Assembly (NCBI GenBank): GCA_002317115.1
Contig: DCIP01000216.1
Span: 1 to 26,570, forward strand
From: Candidatus Scybalocola fimicaballi
GTDB lineage: Bacteria > Bacteroidota > Bacteroidia > Bacteroidales > Paludibacteraceae
Direction of reading: 5' to 3'
DNA: 26,570 nt
Positions 5,375 to 12,577 of the stretch are shown here, in pieces. The first letter of the stretch is position 1. Each line of letters opens with the position of its first letter. Under the pieces are notes generated by a model. It did not search any database. It worked only from the letters and a program-made list of their open reading frames with translations, and was not told where the DNA came from. The translations under genes and the position numbers were made by a program.

Positions 5375-7834
5375 ATGGAATCGAAGAGTAAAAAACTATT
5401 GTTGGATGTAGAGCAAGGCAAGGAGTGCATTGTCTACAGAGTGAAAGGTCAGGGTGGATTCCGCCATCGTGTGATGGAGATGGGATTTGTCCGTGGCGAG
5501 AAGGTGACGGTGATTAAGAATGCCCCTTTCCACGATCCAATCGAGTTTAAGGTGATGCAGAGCCACGTCTCTTTGCGTCGTACGGAGGCTGCTCATATTG
5601 AGGTGGTCGACGTGGAGGCTCTACAAAACGATGAGAAATATGCGTTCCAGGGCACTATCAGTGAAGACGCTTCTCGCTCAACTTCATATACCGACTCTCT
5701 TGATGACAAAACCATCACTGTGGCGTTGGTGGGTAATCCCAACTGTGGAAAAACTTCACTCTTCAACCATGCCACTGGCCTTCACGAGCATGTCGGCAAC
5801 TACAGTGGCGTGACAGTGTCGTCGAAAACAGGTACTTTCTACCACAAGGGCTACACTATCAACCTCGTCGACCTTCCTGGCACCTATTCCATCACTGAAT
5901 ATTCTCCCGAAGAACTTTATGTGCGTGAGTTTATCACGGAGCAACATCCGGATATGATTCTCAACGTCGTCGACTCTGGTAATCTTGCCCGCAATATGTT
6001 CCTTACCACGCAACTTATCGACATGAATGTGCGTATGGTGATGGCTTTGAATATGTACGACGTGCTTGAGAAGAGCGGTTCCAAACTTGATCTTGACCAA
6101 CTTGAGAAGATTATTGGTTTCCCTTGCGTCCCTACAATCGCCAAGACAGGAGAGGGAATCACCCACGTCTTAGACCATATCGTGAATATTCACGAGGAGA
6201 AAGAGTCCTTGCTAAAGCATATCCATATCAACTACGGTGCTACAATCGAGAAGGAGATTGAGAAAATCAAGCCGTTGATCGCGTCGCATAATGAGATTGC
6301 GGTGGATTATCCGTTCAGATATATCATTCTTAAACTTCTTGAGGGAGACAAGCATACTGAGGCTGAGATCAAAAACTCATTTGCCGATTTTGAGCCTATT
6401 AAGAAGCAGGTTGAGGCATCGCGTGAGACAATCTCCTCTACATACAACGAAGATCCCGCCAGCGTCATTACAAATGCCAAATACGGCTTCATTCGTGGTG
6501 CGTTGAATGAGACGTTGGAGGAAAAAGAGGATGCTCCGCTTGATTTGGAGTATAAGGCAGATAGAATCCTTACTCATAAGTGGCTTGGATTCCCATTCCT
6601 TTTGTTCTTCCTATTCATAATGTTTGAGGCGACATTCCGACTTGGACAATATCCGCAAGGTTGGATAGAAAGTTTGGTTTCGTTGATTTGCGACGGAATG
6701 AAGAGCATCTTGCCGGAAGGTATTCTTGCAGATTTGATAGTCGACGGAATAATTGCCGGAGTGGGAGGTGTGATAGTCTTTTTGCCGAACATCTTGATTC
6801 TTTTCTTCTTCATTGCTATCTTGGAAGACACGGGTTATATGGCGAGAGCGGCGTTTATTATGGACCGAGTGATGCACAAGGTAGGATTGCACGGAAAGAG
6901 TTTCATTCCGATGTTGAGTGGATTTGGATGTGGAGTGCCTGCCATCATGGCGACGCGAACATTGGAGAATCCGAAAGACAGAATCATCACAATGATGTCG
7001 ATTCCGTTTATGTCTTGTTCGGCACGACTCCCCGTCTACCTATTGCTTGTAGGGGCATTTTTCACAGAAAGACAAGGTTTGATGCTATTCCTAATCTATC
7101 TTATAGGAATCGTATTCGCTATCCTTACTGCTCTTTTGCTAAAGAAGACTAAGTTTAAAAACAACAGCGAGGAGTTTGTGATGGAACTTCCACCATACCG
7201 TATTCCGACGTGGAGAAGCGTCTTGATCCACATGTGGGATAAAGCAGCGGAGTATCTAAAGAAAATGGGAACAGTCATCCTGCTTGCGTCGATCATACTA
7301 TGGGCATTGAATTATTTCCCATCGTCGTCGCCAGAATTGGATGAGATCGACGCGAAGATCGCCCAAGTCGACGAGGGTAGTGAGGAGTATTCACAGTTGA
7401 CATTGCTACGTTCGTCAGTGCAGAGCGAGAATTCCTACATAGGAAGCATAGGAAAGTTTATAGCACCGGTATTCGAGCCACTTGGCTTTGATTGGAAAAC
7501 ATCTGTCAGCATCCTTACTGGTTTGGCTGCAAAGGAGATTGTAGTGTCATCTATGGGTATTCTTTACCAGGCCGACGAAGCCGCAGATGAAGGCAGTGAG
7601 AAATTAGTCTCTGCCCTACAGAAAGCGCAATATAAAGACGGCACACACATCTTCAATCCTACAGTGGCATTCACCTTGATGCTCTTCATCCTGCTTTGCT
7701 CACCGTGTATAGCGGCAGTCACAGCGTTGGCGAAGGAATCATCGGTGAAATGGGCTGCGTTTGCGGTAGGCTACACATCATTGGTGGCGTGGATAGTGTC
7801 GTTTGCGTTCTATCAGATTGCAAACCTTATTTAA
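5375..7834 (+). CDS. feoB: Ferrous iron transporter FeoAB fusion
   Basis: This 819-residue protein imports Fe(II) across the inner membrane. Residues 8-78 form a FeoA (SH3-like) domain, fused to FeoB through a linker of about 35 residues. The G-domain shows G1 GNPNCGKTS (120-128), G2 in NYSGVTV (about 142-148), G3 DLPGT (166-170) and G4 NMYD. A helical spacer follows, then the transmembrane core from about residue 405 with the Gate motifs around MARAAFIMDRVMHKVGLHGK and SGFGCGVPAIMATRT. FeoA-FeoB fusions are common in Bacteroidota. The gene follows ccsA by 24 bases and precedes a small Cys-rich FeoB-associated protein, so heme/cytochrome and iron functions may share a transcript. No Fur-like box was identified by eye. 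Confidence 0.96.
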   Translation: MESKSKKLLLDVEQGKECIVYRVKGQGGFRHRVMEMGFVRGEKVTVIKNAPFHDPIEFKVMQSHVSLRRTEAAHIEVVDVEALQNDEKYAFQGTISEDASRSTSYTDSLDDKTITVALVGNPNCGKTSLFNHATGLHEHVGNYSGVTVSSKTGTFYHKGYTINLVDLPGTYSITEYSPEELYVREFITEQHPDMILNVVDSGNLARNMFLTTQLIDMNVRMVMALNMYDVLEKSGSKLDLDQLEKIIGFPCVPTIAKTGEGITHVLDHIVNIHEEKESLLKHIHINYGATIEKEIEKIKPLIASHNEIAVDYPFRYIILKLLEGDKHTEAEIKNSFADFEPIKKQVEASRETISSTYNEDPASVITNAKYGFIRGALNETLEEKEDAPLDLEYKADRILTHKWLGFPFLLFFLFIMFEATFRLGQYPQGWIESLVSLICDGMKSILPEGILADLIVDGIIAGVGGVIVFLPNILILFFFIAILEDTGYMARAAFIMDRVMHKVGLHGKSFIPMLSGFGCGVPAIMATRTLENPKDRIITMMSIPFMSCSARLPVYLLLVGAFFTERQGLMLFLIYLIGIVFAILTALLLKKTKFKNNSEEFVMELPPYRIPTWRSVLIHMWDKAAEYLKKMGTVILLASIILWALNYFPSSSPELDEIDAKIAQVDEGSEEYSQLTLLRSSVQSENSYIGSIGKFIAPVFEPLGFDWKTSVSILTGLAAKEIVVSSMGILYQADEAADEGSEKLVSALQKAQYKDGTHIFNPTVAFTLMLFILLCSPCIAAVTALAKESSVKWAAFAVGYTSLVAWIVSFAFYQIANLI

Positions 7835-7863
7835 TGCGTAATTCATAATGCGTAATTCGTAAT
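7834..7863. repeat. ATGCGTAATTC direct repeat between feoB and the FeoB-associated gene
   Basis: The unit ATGCGTAATTC occurs twice (7834-7844 and 7849-7859), joined by ATAA, and belongs loosely to the same GAATT/CATAATTC family as 2051-2084. It fills the whole spacer between the two genes. Confidence 0.6.
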
Positions 7864-7865
7864 AT

Positions 7866-8048
7866 ATGCAGGAAATCATTGTCTACATCATAATCGCAGT
7901 GGCGGTATTTTTCGCAATTAAACGGCTATTATCGAAAGATAAATGCTGTGGATGCGGAAAAAATTCGGAATGTGGAATTCGGAATTCAAAATGTGAGGGC
8001 TGCGAATGTAATTCAGAATGCAAATTGAAATCAAATAAAAAAGGTTGA
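7866..8048 (+). CDS. FeoB-associated Cys-rich membrane protein
   Basis: This 60-residue protein has one N-terminal membrane helix (residues 3-17, IIVYIIIAVAVFFAIK) followed by a short Cys-rich tail with eight cysteines (CCGCGKNSEC, then CEGCECNSEC). Small one-helix proteins with a Cys-rich tail directly after feoB form a known family, thought to assist iron transport, though the mechanism is not settled. The tail region is unusual because its DNA (about 7962-8028) is a GAATG/GAATT array resembling the intergenic repeats of this window. The stop codon lies inside the terminator stem at 8041-8064. The alternative, a spurious ORF in a repeat, is unlikely given the helix and the position. Confidence 0.8.
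   Translation: MQEIIVYIIIAVAVFFAIKRLLSKDKCCGCGKNSECGIRNSKCEGCECNSECKLKSNKKG
7962..8028. repeat. GAATG/GAATTC array inside a coding region
   Basis: AATTCGGAATGTGGAATTC is followed by further GGAATTC, GAATGTAATTC and GAATGC units. The array resembles intergenic copies at 2051-2084 and, on the other strand, 11836-11875. In this frame GAATG(T/C) reads Glu-Cys and so supplies part of the cysteines of the protein. Confidence 0.55.
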
Positions 8049-8070
8049 CCGATTGGCCAACCTTATGTTT
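8041..8070. terminator. Bidirectional terminator between the feo block and the secreted-protein gene
   Basis: AAGGTTG (8041-8047) pairs with CAACCTT (8058-8064). An inner CC/GG pair closes the loop GATT, with one A-C mismatch. On the plus strand it is followed by ATGTTTTG. On the minus strand it is followed by a run of T from the AAAAAA at 8035-8040, so it probably works better for the minus-strand gene. The stop codon of the Cys-rich gene lies in the left arm. Confidence 0.75.
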
Positions 8071-8074
8071 TGTG

Positions 8075-8095
8075 CCCTGTCGTATTATGGCAGGG
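8075..8095 (-). other. Weak hairpin downstream of the minus-strand secreted-protein gene
   Basis: CCCTG (8075-8079) and CAGGG (8091-8095) form a 5-bp stem with an 11-base loop, just past the stop of the minus-strand gene. No T-run follows on either strand, so it is not a convincing terminator by itself. Confidence 0.3.
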
Positions 8096-8110
8096 ATTCC
8101 GAAAAATAGA

Positions 8111-9766
8111 TTATTCTTTTCTTCTGATAAGAATCTTCTTGTTGTTGAAGATGTACATGCCTTCCTTCAAGTCAATCATAGCATCCTTCAAGTAGACATC
8201 TTTTTTCACCAATACACCAGTGATTGTGTAGACGTCGCCCTTAACCTCGCTGAATTCAGCAGGAATAATAGGTGCTGCTGTGGTGTCTATACTAAGCACT
8301 GTGATATTTACAAAGGCAGAATCCTTGCAACCGCTAACTGTGTCTGTTACTACGTAATAGTAGTCGGCAGACTTATTTCCGTTATCTAACTTATATAATT
8401 CAGGAATTCCATAACCAAAAACTTTATTTTCAGATATGATAGAATCACGGTAAACATCAAGTATACAAGGAACAGGACCATACTCATATGTTTGTGTGAA
8501 CATGTTTAAACTCCATCTTTCAGCTGTGATATCCACAATTTCTTTGCTATGGATTGGAAGCGAATAATGAGCATAAACAGTGTCTCTGACTACATTAACA
8601 GACAATTTTGGTAGTATGATATCGGTCAGAGTCATAATGGTATCACCACAGACTGATGAAAATGTGAATATGATTGGTGTGTCCTTTGTGATTGTGTCTC
8701 CTGCATTTGGAGTCATATCGCTTAAATAATAGAAGCTAGGACATATGCAATCTGGCTCTGGCATGATAAACTCAGGAACAGTGAAAATACAGTTGCCCAT
8801 GTTGTTAGGAACAAATCCTTCCGGCATGTCAAATGGTAAGGCAGGATAAGACACGTGTACAGTATAGGCAGTGATAGTATCGGCGTAATTTCTTGCTGCC
8901 AACTTGACAATCACATCATATAGGAAGTGAGCACATGATGTAGAGTCGTTCGACTGTGTGCTCTCCACAATTGTATCCAATGGAAGTGGACAGATGCAGT
9001 TGACCATTGGGTCAAGAGCCATGATTGAGTCTTCTCTCAAATACGACAAACAATCATCGTTTGTATAACCGCGGTATTCTTTTGGACCGTTGTAGTTGGC
9101 CCAGTTGACATGAATTTGTTCACAATCCTTCACTATGATGTTTGCAATTGTGGCTGCTTGGCATCCGGTTATTGTGTCTATTATTGTGAATAGGTATCTT
9201 AAAGGAACGTAAACAGGTATAACGGGATTAGCATCCGGATCAATGTGGAATGAATCAGGACGAATTGGTCTTATCATGTCTTGATCAACAGGTACCGGAA
9301 TAGAATCATCGTAATATACTATGTAATCAGGAGTGACTTGATTTATACAAGTGGAATTTACTTCTACATACGAATTTTCTGTAAACTTATTCTGCCCCCA
9401 ATATGTACCAGGAGTGAACTGACCTAAAACTTCTGGATTGATATCCTTGTTGACACAAATACTAGTGTCTCTTGTAACAACAGAAGGTCTTTTTCCTGTA
9501 GATACGTTGCACACAAGAGTCTCCTCAGAGGAAATCCAAAAGCTAACAGTTGTATCTTTTGTGAATTCTTTTCCTACAAGTCCCATGTGAGCAGGAAACA
9601 ACTCATTTTCCTCCAATCCCAAATCCGATGGAATATCCTTGACTACAAAAGTACAAGCTTTCTTGCCATCTGGCACAGCTGGAATGGTCACTGTTTTCAC
9701 TGCCGCAAACGAACTTGCTGCAGTAAGCAAACCTAAACTAAGTGATAAAAGTTTTCGCATACGCAA
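8111..9766 (-). CDS. Secreted protein with sorting-domain-like C-terminus
   Basis: This 551-residue protein has a clear signal peptide (MRMRKLLSLSLGLLTAASSFA, cleavage around residue 21-22). The mature part is beta-rich, Thr/Asp/Cys-containing and has two modules of the type YxFTIxDTxTGCxxA...I.V (about residues 192-212 and 465-490), which resemble PKD/Ig-like repeats of Bacteroidota surface proteins. The last 45 residues (DVYTITGVLVKK, then LKEGMYIFNNKKILIRRKE) resemble a type IX secretion C-terminal sorting domain. I cannot assign a ligand or an enzymatic activity. The gene stands alone on the minus strand, with a shared terminator downstream and a divergent gene upstream. Its role as a surface or secreted protein is inferred. 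Confidence 0.75.
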   Translation of the reverse strand: MRMRKLLSLSLGLLTAASSFAAVKTVTIPAVPDGKKACTFVVKDIPSDLGLEENELFPAHMGLVGKEFTKDTTVSFWISSEETLVCNVSTGKRPSVVTRDTSICVNKDINPEVLGQFTPGTYWGQNKFTENSYVEVNSTCINQVTPDYIVYYDDSIPVPVDQDMIRPIRPDSFHIDPDANPVIPVYVPLRYLFTIIDTITGCQAATIANIIVKDCEQIHVNWANYNGPKEYRGYTNDDCLSYLREDSIMALDPMVNCICPLPLDTIVESTQSNDSTSCAHFLYDVIVKLAARNYADTITAYTVHVSYPALPFDMPEGFVPNNMGNCIFTVPEFIMPEPDCICPSFYYLSDMTPNAGDTITKDTPIIFTFSSVCGDTIMTLTDIILPKLSVNVVRDTVYAHYSLPIHSKEIVDITAERWSLNMFTQTYEYGPVPCILDVYRDSIISENKVFGYGIPELYKLDNGNKSADYYYVVTDTVSGCKDSAFVNITVLSIDTTAAPIIPAEFSEVKGDVYTITGVLVKKDVYLKDAMIDLKEGMYIFNNKKILIRRKE

Positions 9767-9857
9767 TAACTATTTTTTAATTAAACTTACGATAATAATA
9801 TATTGATTGATGTAATTATGGGAGACAATTAATAAATCATCTCAACTAATTTCATTA

Positions 9858-9865
9858 CAAACATA
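9858..9865 (-). promoter_or_regulatory. Possible -7 box for the secreted-protein gene
   Basis: Read on the minus strand this is TATGTTTG, a perfect TAnnTTTG. No good TTG is seen about 20 bases upstream. It would give a leader of about 85-90 bases. Confidence 0.3.
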
Positions 9866-9960
9866 GGAAAATAATCGCACGGTAAGTTTTATGCCTGAAA
9901 ATATTTTGATAAATGCGTAAAAAAGATGCACTCCATCGGGCATTTTACGAATTTAAACGA

Positions 9961-9968
9961 TAGATTTG
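9961..9968 (+). promoter_or_regulatory. -7 box of the ABM-domain gene
   Basis: TAGATTTG fits TAnnTTTG. It lies downstream of the ATG at 9926 and upstream of the ATGs at 9992 and 10001, so it supports the shorter reading of the gene. No clear TTG is seen at the -33 distance. Confidence 0.5.
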
Positions 9969-9991
9969 CATTTACCTTAATCAGTTTGAAT

Positions 9992-10270
9992 ATGCTAACA
10001 ATGATTGTTTACTACCGTTGTAAGGACGGACAACGCGATGCTTTTATGTCGGCGTTGAAGAAAGAGAATATAGCGGAGAAGAGCCGCGTCGAGCCAGGAA
10101 ATATGCAATATGATTATTTTCTCCCCGTCGACGACGTGAATACTGTCCTTCTTTTGGAGAAATGGGAGAGCGTGGATGCTCAGAAGATTCACACAGAAAC
10201 GGATAATTTCAAGAAACTTGGGGAGATCAAGGCCCAGTTTGTGGAGAAGGTGGATATTGAGAAATATTGA
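9992..10270 (+). CDS. ABM-domain (YgiN-like) monooxygenase-family protein
   Basis: The protein has 92 residues from the ATG at 9992, or 89 from the ATG at 10001. It has the small ferredoxin-like ABM pattern: MIVYYRCKDGQRDAFMSALKK, a central VEPGNMQYDYF, then VLLLEKWESVDAQKIHTETDNFKKL. Family members are dimeric cytosolic proteins, often quinol or antibiotic-biosynthesis monooxygenases, and some have unknown substrates. The reading frame is open back to 9926, but a -7 promoter box at 9961 and the usual start of the fold favour the later start. The gene is alone between a minus-strand gene and a repeat hairpin. The substrate is unknown. Confidence 0.75.
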   Translation: MLTMIVYYRCKDGQRDAFMSALKKENIAEKSRVEPGNMQYDYFLPVDDVNTVLLLEKWESVDAQKIHTETDNFKKLGEIKAQFVEKVDIEKY

Positions 10271-10275
10271 GGACT

Positions 10276-10319
10276 CAAGTTTCAGGTTTCATAAGAACCT
10301 GAAACTTGAAACCTGAAAC
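10276..10319. repeat. Inverted CAAGTTTCAGGTT repeat, probable bidirectional terminator
   Basis: CAAGTTTCAGGTT (10276-10288) and AACCTGAAACTTG (10296-10308) form a perfect 13-bp stem with a 7-base loop. A third partial unit (AAACCTGAAACT) follows at 10309-10319. The core also occurs at 634-646. It separates two convergent genes and could stop transcription from both sides, although no strong T-run follows. Confidence 0.65.
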
Positions 10320-11734
10320 TATTTAAAAATCTCTTTCAACATATTTCCCAACTTCACTCTCAATTCTCCACGTGAGCATGAGAAATTGTTCACCATTAAG
10401 CAGACGGCGTATGTCTTGCCGTTATGCTCCACATAACCTGCATAATTCTGCACTCTCTCCATACTTCCGCTCTTGAAGTGAGCCTTGCCTTTCAACGGTG
10501 TGTTTGCCAAGAAACTCTTCACTGTGCCGTTGACACCACATGTAGGCAACGAATTATAGAATGGAGTGTAGAACTTGCTCTTTTTCTTCATGTAGATTAG
10601 CATATCCACGAAGAAGTTAGGATTGATGGCATTCTTCATGCTTAGTCCTGAACCGTCGACCTGGTACATTCCCTTGGCATTTACTCCGTGCGCGTTCCAC
10701 CATCCGAATGTGGATGATATGGCTTTCTGATATGACGAAGTCAAACTGTTGCGTAGACCTAAATATAGGAATATGTTTTCAGCATATAGGTTGATACTGT
10801 TGTAGTTTGTAAGACGTGCGATCTCCGAGAATGGGGAAGAGTAGTGAGTGTAAAGAAGTTTGCATGAATCCGATTTCATAAACTGCTCTATTCTTGTTGT
10901 CGACGCAGGTTTTGTGAACACCACACCTGAATCTTTCAACTGTTGCTCGATCGCGTCGGCAACGAATAGCGCTGGCTCTGGATTCTCTGATTGAATCTCC
11001 TGCATCTTGCCCAACTCAAACGGACCTTCGATAGTTCTGTTCCAAGAGAAATCAGTCGACATCACTCTGTATGGAGTGTCTTTGTTGATCACCTTCACGT
11101 CAAGAAGATTGGTCTTTGGCACTGTATTCACCACTCTGGCAATGGAATCCTCAGGTGAATTATTGACGTAGATACGGATCATATTGTCGTAGGCACAGAT
11201 AGCCGACGGAGTGGGAGCGTAGTAAGTGCCGATATCCTCCACAAGCCAGATAGGCATCTGGGCGCACTGAGCGTAGAGGCTCGCGTCGCCGATCACAGCA
11301 CCGTCTACCTTCTTGATTCCAGCCTTACGCACCGCGTTTGCGGCATTAGTGAAGAAATCATTTGGCTGTTTGTTGTATTTCGACGCGATTGATGGATCTC
11401 CTCCACCAACGACGTAGATATTTCCGTGTAAAGTTGAATCGTTTGAGATATGGCCTTCCATCACCACTTTAGTGTCGAAGCGGAAAGTGTCGGAAAGAAT
11501 CTCAAAAGCAGCGGCAGTAGTGACAAGTTTGGTGATCGACGCTGGGATAAGGTTGGTATTTCTACGGTATTCCGCTACAATCTCTCCTGTCTCAACCTCT
11601 TTGACCAAAATTCCCACGCCTGCTGTATGAAGTCCCGGATCGTCAACGAATGTCTTGACTGCAGGATGTAAGTCTTGTGCGTTTGTTGTGATTATGCTGA
11701 TTAGTGAAAATACGAAAAGTAAAAATTTCTTCAT
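10319..11734 (-). CDS. dacB: D-alanyl-D-alanine carboxypeptidase/endopeptidase, PBP4 type
   Basis: This 471-residue protein starts with a signal peptide (MKKFLLFVFSLISIITTNAQ), so it acts in the periplasm. The penicillin-binding motifs are present: SITK with nucleophile S66 and K69, an SxN motif in NYNSINLYAEN at about 310, and KSG in FKSGSMERVQNYAGY at about 420. The large insertion between the first two motifs is typical of class C PBPs (PBP4/DacB, peptidase S13), and the length matches. These enzymes trim or cleave peptidoglycan peptides. The gene is third in a minus-strand series after topA and hisE, with 139 bases between it and hisE. Palindromic repeats in that gap suggest it may be transcribed separately. 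Confidence 0.93.
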   Translation of the reverse strand: MKKFLLFVFSLISIITTNAQDLHPAVKTFVDDPGLHTAGVGILVKEVETGEIVAEYRRNTNLIPASITKLVTTAAAFEILSDTFRFDTKVVMEGHISNDSTLHGNIYVVGGGDPSIASKYNKQPNDFFTNAANAVRKAGIKKVDGAVIGDASLYAQCAQMPIWLVEDIGTYYAPTPSAICAYDNMIRIYVNNSPEDSIARVVNTVPKTNLLDVKVINKDTPYRVMSTDFSWNRTIEGPFELGKMQEIQSENPEPALFVADAIEQQLKDSGVVFTKPASTTRIEQFMKSDSCKLLYTHYSSPFSEIARLTNYNSINLYAENIFLYLGLRNSLTSSYQKAISSTFGWWNAHGVNAKGMYQVDGSGLSMKNAINPNFFVDMLIYMKKKSKFYTPFYNSLPTCGVNGTVKSFLANTPLKGKAHFKSGSMERVQNYAGYVEHNGKTYAVCLMVNNFSCSRGELRVKLGNMLKEIFK

Positions 11735-11759
11735 TTTTTATATTTTTTATCTCGTAGAG

Positions 11760-11775
11760 ACGCACGGACGTGCGT
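11760..11775. repeat. ACGCACG/CGTGCGT palindromic repeat
   Basis: ACGCACG (11760-11766) and CGTGCGT (11769-11775) are inverted 7-base arms around GA, preceded by GTAGAG. Similar GAGACGCAC...GTGCGT palindromes are, from memory, common intergenic repeats. I could not check this here. Confidence 0.6.
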
Positions 11776-11791
11776 GTTTAGAAAATAATAC

Positions 11792-11812
11792 GGGAGGGTT
11801 TGAAACCCTCCC
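11792..11812 (-). terminator. GGGAGGGTTT/AAACCCTCCC palindrome after hisE
   Basis: Inverted arms at 11792-11801 and 11803-11812 are perfect over 10 bases; the innermost pairs must open to form a loop. Read on the minus strand it is followed by GTATTATTTT, so it can end the hisE transcript, though it also looks like a dispersed palindromic repeat. Confidence 0.5.
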
Positions 11813-11835
11813 CTACAATTTTATGATTTGGGAAC

Positions 11836-11875
11836 AATTCTGCATTTCGCATTTATCATTCCGCATTTGCAAATT
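11836..11875. repeat. GCATTT/AATTC array at the end of hisE
   Basis: On the minus strand this reads as repeated GAATG/AAATGC-type units. It resembles the arrays at 2051-2084 and 7962-8028 and touches the hisE stop codon. Confidence 0.45.
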
Positions 11876-12449
11876 ACCCTTTGTGTCTTGCCTTAAGCTC
11901 TCTTGCCAAATCCTCGATTCTGATGCCCTTGCTTGTAAGCAACACGATAAGATGGTAGATCATGTCTGAACACTCGTAGATAAACTGGTCGTTTGTGCCG
12001 TTTATAGCCTCTACAATCGCCTCAATAGTCTCTTCTCCTACCTTCTTGCACATCTTAGGTGCGCCGCCCTTAAAAAGCTTAGTTGTGTATGATCCCTCAG
12101 GCATCTCTGCGTGACGCTTCTCGATGAAGTCCTGTAGCTCAGTCAAGAAAGCAAGATCCTTCACGTTCTTTGAACCAAGGAACTGGTTAGCTCCGGTAGT
12201 TGAACCCTTTGGAAGAGCCTGGATTAGCACGCTGTCGCCAGCTGCCGACTTCTGGATCTCTGCCACTTCCATAGTGTCGTTGTACTCCCCTGCCAACACA
12301 TTCTCGTCTGAGCCTGTAGCTGGGTTGTGGAGCATAACTACTTTTGAGCTCTCCATCTTGGAGATTGTCTCCTCTGTCACGAAACCGATGCGTAGCACTT
12401 TGCTGTTTCTCTCGTCTTGCACGCAAGCAGGAATCATTGTATTTGCCAT
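11874..12449 (-). CDS. hisE: Phosphoribosyl-ATP pyrophosphatase with degenerate HisI-like domain
   Basis: The C-terminal half of this 191-residue protein is a good HisE domain (ELQDFIEKRH, GSYTTKL, KKVGEETIEA, CSDMIYHLIVLL), which hydrolyses phosphoribosyl-ATP in histidine synthesis. The first 95 residues align with HisI, the cyclohydrolase half of bifunctional HisIE (IPACVQDERNSKVLRIGF). However, the metal-binding DCDxD becomes SAAGDS, the GPTCH segment becomes GSTTG, and the Trp-Thr-Lys-Gly motif is missing. The HisI half is therefore probably inactive. I chose the ATG at 12449; an upstream in-frame ATG at 12518 would add a basic, non-homologous stretch. It lies between topA and dacB on the minus strand, away from other his genes in this window. 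Confidence 0.85.
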   Translation of the reverse strand: MANTMIPACVQDERNSKVLRIGFVTEETISKMESSKVVMLHNPATGSDENVLAGEYNDTMEVAEIQKSAAGDSVLIQALPKGSTTGANQFLGSKNVKDLAFLTELQDFIEKRHAEMPEGSYTTKLFKGGAPKMCKKVGEETIEAIVEAINGTNDQFIYECSDMIYHLIVLLTSKGIRIEDLARELKARHKG

Positions 12450-12491
12450 ATCTTTAAATATAATATCAATCTTTATTTTCCAACGGTAGCT

Positions 12492-12510
12492 TTTTTCACT
12501 GCGTGAAAAA
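12492..12510. other. Perfect TTTTTCAC/GTGAAAAA inverted repeat upstream of hisE
   Basis: Eight-base arms (12492-12499 and 12503-12510) surround TGC. The position between the topA terminator and the hisE start would suit an operator or a leader hairpin. No binding protein can be named from sequence. Confidence 0.35.
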
Positions 12511-12526
12511 TCAACCATTGGCTGTT

Positions 12527-12548
12527 AAAACAACCGTTCCACGGTTGG
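12527..12548 (-). terminator. Terminator after topA
   Basis: On the minus strand CAACCGT pairs with ACGGTTG around GGA (arms at 12540-12546 and 12531-12537), followed by TTTT. It lies about 30 bases past the topA stop. Confidence 0.65.
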
Positions 12549-12577
12549 CCTTGGGCTATCCGTGGAGCGATAAATAT

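Noticed and set aside
7834..8028. CRISPR array suggested by short repeated units
   Set aside because: The units are about 10 bases, contiguous and degenerate, with no regular spacers and no cas genes nearby.
9926..9991. N-terminal extension of the ABM-domain gene from the ATG at 9926
   Set aside because: A -7 promoter box at 9961-9968 lies inside it, and ABM proteins normally begin at the MIVxY strand.
12450..12518. Upstream in-frame start for hisE
   Set aside because: The added 23 residues are basic and unrelated to HisI/HisE, and they overlap the perfect inverted repeat upstream.
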